From contig CALJKV010000093.1 of the NCBI GenBank assembly GCA_937974245.1, positions 1 to 23,725 on the forward strand: a DNA stretch of 23,725 nucleotides, read 5' to 3'. The notes under the pieces are model-generated. The model ran no database searches, was not told the origin of the DNA, and saw nothing but the letters and a program-made list of their open reading frames with translations. Shown piece by piece: positions 21,042-23,725 of this stretch. The number at the start of each line of letters is the position of its first letter. Within the stretch, counting starts at the first letter, position 1. This stretch comes from an uncultured Chloroflexota bacterium (GTDB taxonomy: Bacteria; Chloroflexota; Anaerolineae; Aggregatilineales; Phototrophicaceae). The translations under genes were made by a program, and so were the position numbers.

Positions 21042-23546
21042 ATGGCTATTACACTAATTAAGAAACTGTCTAATCTCAAATTTGTGTTAGTTTGGTTAGG
21101 GTTATTCGGTATCCTAGCTATGCAAACGCTAGCTCAAACAACTACACATGACCCAATAGATGTTGTAGTGGAAGTTGACGAGTATTCCAATATAGCATTC
21201 GACAGTCTTCCCCCGTGTGAGACGAATGCATGTTTCTATGCTTTAATGAGTCAACTTGCATACAATCCGGGTGATAGTAATTCAGTTAATGAATTGCGCA
21301 TTAATGACTGGATCGAAATTGCCAGAACCGATATTGAAGCTGATGACAGTGAGATTGGTTACTTTGGAATTGCCTATCAGAATATTGCCACAAATCAGGT
21401 CGTTGTGGCACATAGAGGCACAAATGAGTTCTTGATAAAACGCTGGTCTGTAGTACGTTTTATACCGGTAATCACATGGGGTGACATTATCAGCGATATG
21501 CAATTATCAATTGATAGCATACCATTCCAATTTACAGATGGTGTTATGCCTTTTATAGATGAAATTGTGTGCAAAAATTTGATCGAGAGTGGTTATCAGT
21601 CGAATGACGAAGAATGCAAAAGATCCCTTATCCACACAGGTCACTCATTAGGGGGTTGGCTAGCTGAATATGCAGCGTATACTTACCAGACTCGTGCCTT
21701 CAGTTTCGACAGCCCCGGTACCGGTAATCTCATTTCATTAGCGAGTAACCCAAGACAGTTTATCACTACCTATCTAGGACCACCTAATTTAGTAAATACG
21801 TGGAATGAACATGCTGGAGAACTTATTCTTACAGATCCTGCATGGGAAGAATTGCGTGGTGAATATTATAGAGATTCGGAAAGTAGAATTCCAGGATGGG
21901 ACAATGCTATAAATCTCTATCAATACTTGAAATATACGAAAGAAGCCCATTCAATTGGACGAATTATCCGCTATTTGAAGTTGCAGGGTACAAACCCTGG
22001 AGTAAATGTCACTTCTTGCTGGATAGTTGGCTTTCGTAAAGGGTTAGCCAATTTTCGAAATCCTTCGTTGAATGTTTCTTGTGTGCTAGTAGAAGAGACA
22101 CAACCAAGCCTCGACCTGCTTGACCTCATCTTCGTCATCGACACAACCGGCAGTATGGAGGATGACATTGATGAAGTGAAGCGAGAAGCGATCAACATAG
22201 TTAATGCTGTAGCATCAAGCAGTGCGAGCTGGCAAATGGGAATTGTGACGTATCGAGACCATCCCATAGAACCTTTTGGCGATCCAGGTGACTATGTATC
22301 GCGGGTAGAGTTGGAATTCTCATCAGATCGTGCTGAGATTATATCAAGCATTAACGCAATTCGTGTGGGTGGTGGTGGTGACTACGAGGAAGCAGTATAT
22401 TCGGGTATTATGTCAGCAATTGGGTTCCGGTGGCGAGACGGTGCTAAGAAAGCGGTTATCGTGATGGGTGATGCCCCACCCCATGATCCGGAACCCGAAA
22501 CACGGCTAACACTGGCAACGGTTTTGCAAGCTGCATTTGATGTTGATCCAGCGAACATCTACCCGCTCATGATTGCTGATGAAGCAGAAACATATCATTC
22601 TTTTCAGGCACTTGCAGATGGCAGTTCCGGACGTTTGTTTAACGCTCTCACCGCTGATGAAGTTATTGAGGTACTCAATTCGACAATCGAAAGCATTGCC
22701 TATGATCCAGAACTATCACGTCTAGTAGGCCCAGGAGCAATAGGATATGTGAATACACTTGGGGGTATACGCCTCAATCTTCGGTCTGAACCGGATCTAC
22801 GTTCATCAATTCTCGACAGATTGAGCTCCGGAACGATACTCACATTCTTAGCTGGTCCGGTCTTTAATTCACCATATGTTTGGTGGAATATTGAAACCTC
22901 CGATGGTTCAGAAGGTTGGGTGGCAGAAGCATCAAGAGGTCTTATTACACTAATCCCAGAAGCTGCTGTTGAACGTGGATCGACCTTGAGCCAATTCGAA
23001 TTTAATGATGAGATAATCTTACTGTCAGAGGATGGCGCAGAAATGTGGGTTCGGTCAAGCCCAAGCATTGAAGAACCTTCCTTTACTGCCGTTTTTCCCG
23101 GTAGCGTAGGGAAAATCATATCTACAAGCCCCGAGAGTGATGAGACAGGAAGACTTTGGTATCAGGTCGAGCTTAAACCCAATGGCGTTACGGGATGGAT
23201 TGAGGATTATCGAGTTTATCCTCTCAATTATGATCCTTACCTCAAGGAGATTGCGTGTCCCGGATCAATCGGCTTTGCCTTTGAAAATGGTCAGCGCTTT
23301 ATCATCCCTCCGGGAGATGGCCCATCAACCCTGTGGTCACGTCCCAATAGCAACCCGCCCGTTGGACGAGTTGGCGAAAGCGAAGGTGGAGAAATTATCG
23401 GCGGTCCAGTCTGTAAAGATGGTCAAGAAGGACCATTATACGCTTGGGAAGTCATAACTGATACCGGACTGCGAGGATGGATCAATGAAGGGTATCCTGA
23501 CTCTCTCGTTCCTTGGATGGCACCTGTACCGCAAGACTTAGGATGA
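21042..23546 (+). CDS. secreted lipase_3 + VWA + SH3-like repeat protein
   Basis: 834 residues from ATG 21042, with AGGGGG just upstream. A Sec signal peptide covers about 1-31 (cut after LAQ or nearby). Residues 60-310 are a class 3 lipase-like alpha/beta hydrolase: VVAHRGTN (121-128) at the oxyanion site, nucleophile Ser202 in TGHSLGG, FDSPGTGN (222-229), and a candidate His303. Residues 358-555 are a von Willebrand A domain with an intact MIDAS (DTTGS, 367-371), GGGGDYEEA (443-451) and VMGDAPPHDP (474-483). Three SH3b-like segments follow (about 566-628, 665-722, 751-816), each ending in a GW(V/I) motif. The gene is clearly AT-richer than the other genes here. Predicted role: an exported esterase/phospholipase with metal-dependent binding and wall- or glycan-binding modules. 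Substrate and role are unknown. Confidence 0.85.
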   Translation: MAITLIKKLSNLKFVLVWLGLFGILAMQTLAQTTTHDPIDVVVEVDEYSNIAFDSLPPCETNACFYALMSQLAYNPGDSNSVNELRINDWIEIARTDIEADDSEIGYFGIAYQNIATNQVVVAHRGTNEFLIKRWSVVRFIPVITWGDIISDMQLSIDSIPFQFTDGVMPFIDEIVCKNLIESGYQSNDEECKRSLIHTGHSLGGWLAEYAAYTYQTRAFSFDSPGTGNLISLASNPRQFITTYLGPPNLVNTWNEHAGELILTDPAWEELRGEYYRDSESRIPGWDNAINLYQYLKYTKEAHSIGRIIRYLKLQGTNPGVNVTSCWIVGFRKGLANFRNPSLNVSCVLVEETQPSLDLLDLIFVIDTTGSMEDDIDEVKREAINIVNAVASSSASWQMGIVTYRDHPIEPFGDPGDYVSRVELEFSSDRAEIISSINAIRVGGGGDYEEAVYSGIMSAIGFRWRDGAKKAVIVMGDAPPHDPEPETRLTLATVLQAAFDVDPANIYPLMIADEAETYHSFQALADGSSGRLFNALTADEVIEVLNSTIESIAYDPELSRLVGPGAIGYVNTLGGIRLNLRSEPDLRSSILDRLSSGTILTFLAGPVFNSPYVWWNIETSDGSEGWVAEASRGLITLIPEAAVERGSTLSQFEFNDEIILLSEDGAEMWVRSSPSIEEPSFTAVFPGSVGKIISTSPESDETGRLWYQVELKPNGVTGWIEDYRVYPLNYDPYLKEIACPGSIGFAFENGQRFIIPPGDGPSTLWSRPNSNPPVGRVGESEGGEIIGGPVCKDGQEGPLYAWEVITDTGLRGWINEGYPDSLVPWMAPVPQDLG

Positions 23547-23556
23547 ATAGCATCAA

Positions 23557-23724
23557 TCAATGCAATTTTCGATACCTCTCCAACTCCTCCTGGCAAGTGG
23601 GCTTGCTCTGGATTACCGGGTCGTCGGCATTTGCAAAGGTGAGAAAGGTCGTAATCGGCTGGCGGTGCAGCACCCGTTTATGACAAGTGCAAACTAGGTC
23701 TCTGATTCGTTGGGTCGTATCTGT
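23557..23724 (-). CDS. possible 3' end of an unidentified gene, partial at window edge
   Basis: The minus strand is open from the right edge to a TGA at 23559-23557, 55 codons, reading among others TFLTFANADDPVIQSKPTCQEELERY. It converges on the lipase-VWA gene, whose stop is only 10 bases away. No family is recognised and the start is outside the window. The short length means it may be chance. Confidence 0.3.
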   Translation of the reverse strand, partial: TDTTQRIRDLVCTCHKRVLHRQPITTFLTFANADDPVIQSKPTCQEELERYRKLH

Positions 23725-23725
23725 T

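Overview
The window is bacterial, GC-rich over most of its length and densely coded. It most resembles a member of the Chloroflexota (Anaerolineae-like). That assignment is inference. It rests on the Thr-Pro-rich extracytoplasmic tail behind a RodZ-like HTH/TM/DUF4115 protein, secreted FAS1 and subtilase proteins with simple Sec signal peptides, and the gene mix. No 16S or other decisive marker is present.

Layout. (1) 1-733: the 3' end of a surface-type gene built from 330-bp tandem repeats. (2) 913-1980: class I fructose-1,6-bisphosphatase, convergent with what follows. (3) 9994-2006, minus strand: one long operon driven by a textbook promoter (TTGACA-17-TAATAT). It encodes a BMP/PnrA-type nucleoside-binding protein, a double-domain ABC ATPase, two YufP/YufQ-type permeases, an ADP-ribosylglycohydrolase-family protein and a PfkB sugar/nucleoside kinase. 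Two strong intercistronic hairpins separate the binding protein from the ATPase and permease 2 from the hydrolase. The set reads as uptake of a nucleoside-like compound followed by glycosidic cleavage and/or phosphorylation; the kinase-hydrolase-nucleoside transporter grouping recalls E. coli yegTUV. (4) 12376-10178, minus: two adjacent M42-type metallo-aminopeptidases, one canonical and one divergent. (5) 15622-12650, minus: DUF4139 protein, a TIM-barrel sugar-phosphate isomerase/epimerase-like protein and a small STAS/SpoIIAA-like protein. (6) 15826-18401: a secreted subtilase (plus) convergent with a secreted two-domain FAS1 protein (minus), with a separate intrinsic terminator for each. 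(7) 18703-20749, plus: ribosomal protein L9 with an acidic Ala-rich tail, then the RodZ-like protein. (8) 20750-23725: a compositionally different AT-richer block. It holds a secreted lipase_3 + VWA + SH3-like protein of unusual architecture, flanked by what look like gene fragments on the opposite strand.

The strongest candidates for something undescribed are the extracytoplasmic PPC-like beta-sandwich inserted into the first permease of the nucleoside transporter, paired with a membrane-embedded C-terminal extension on the second permease, and the AT-rich lipase-VWA-SH3 protein sitting in an apparent insertion site. No tRNA, rRNA, CRISPR array, intact transposase or recognisable phage gene was seen.
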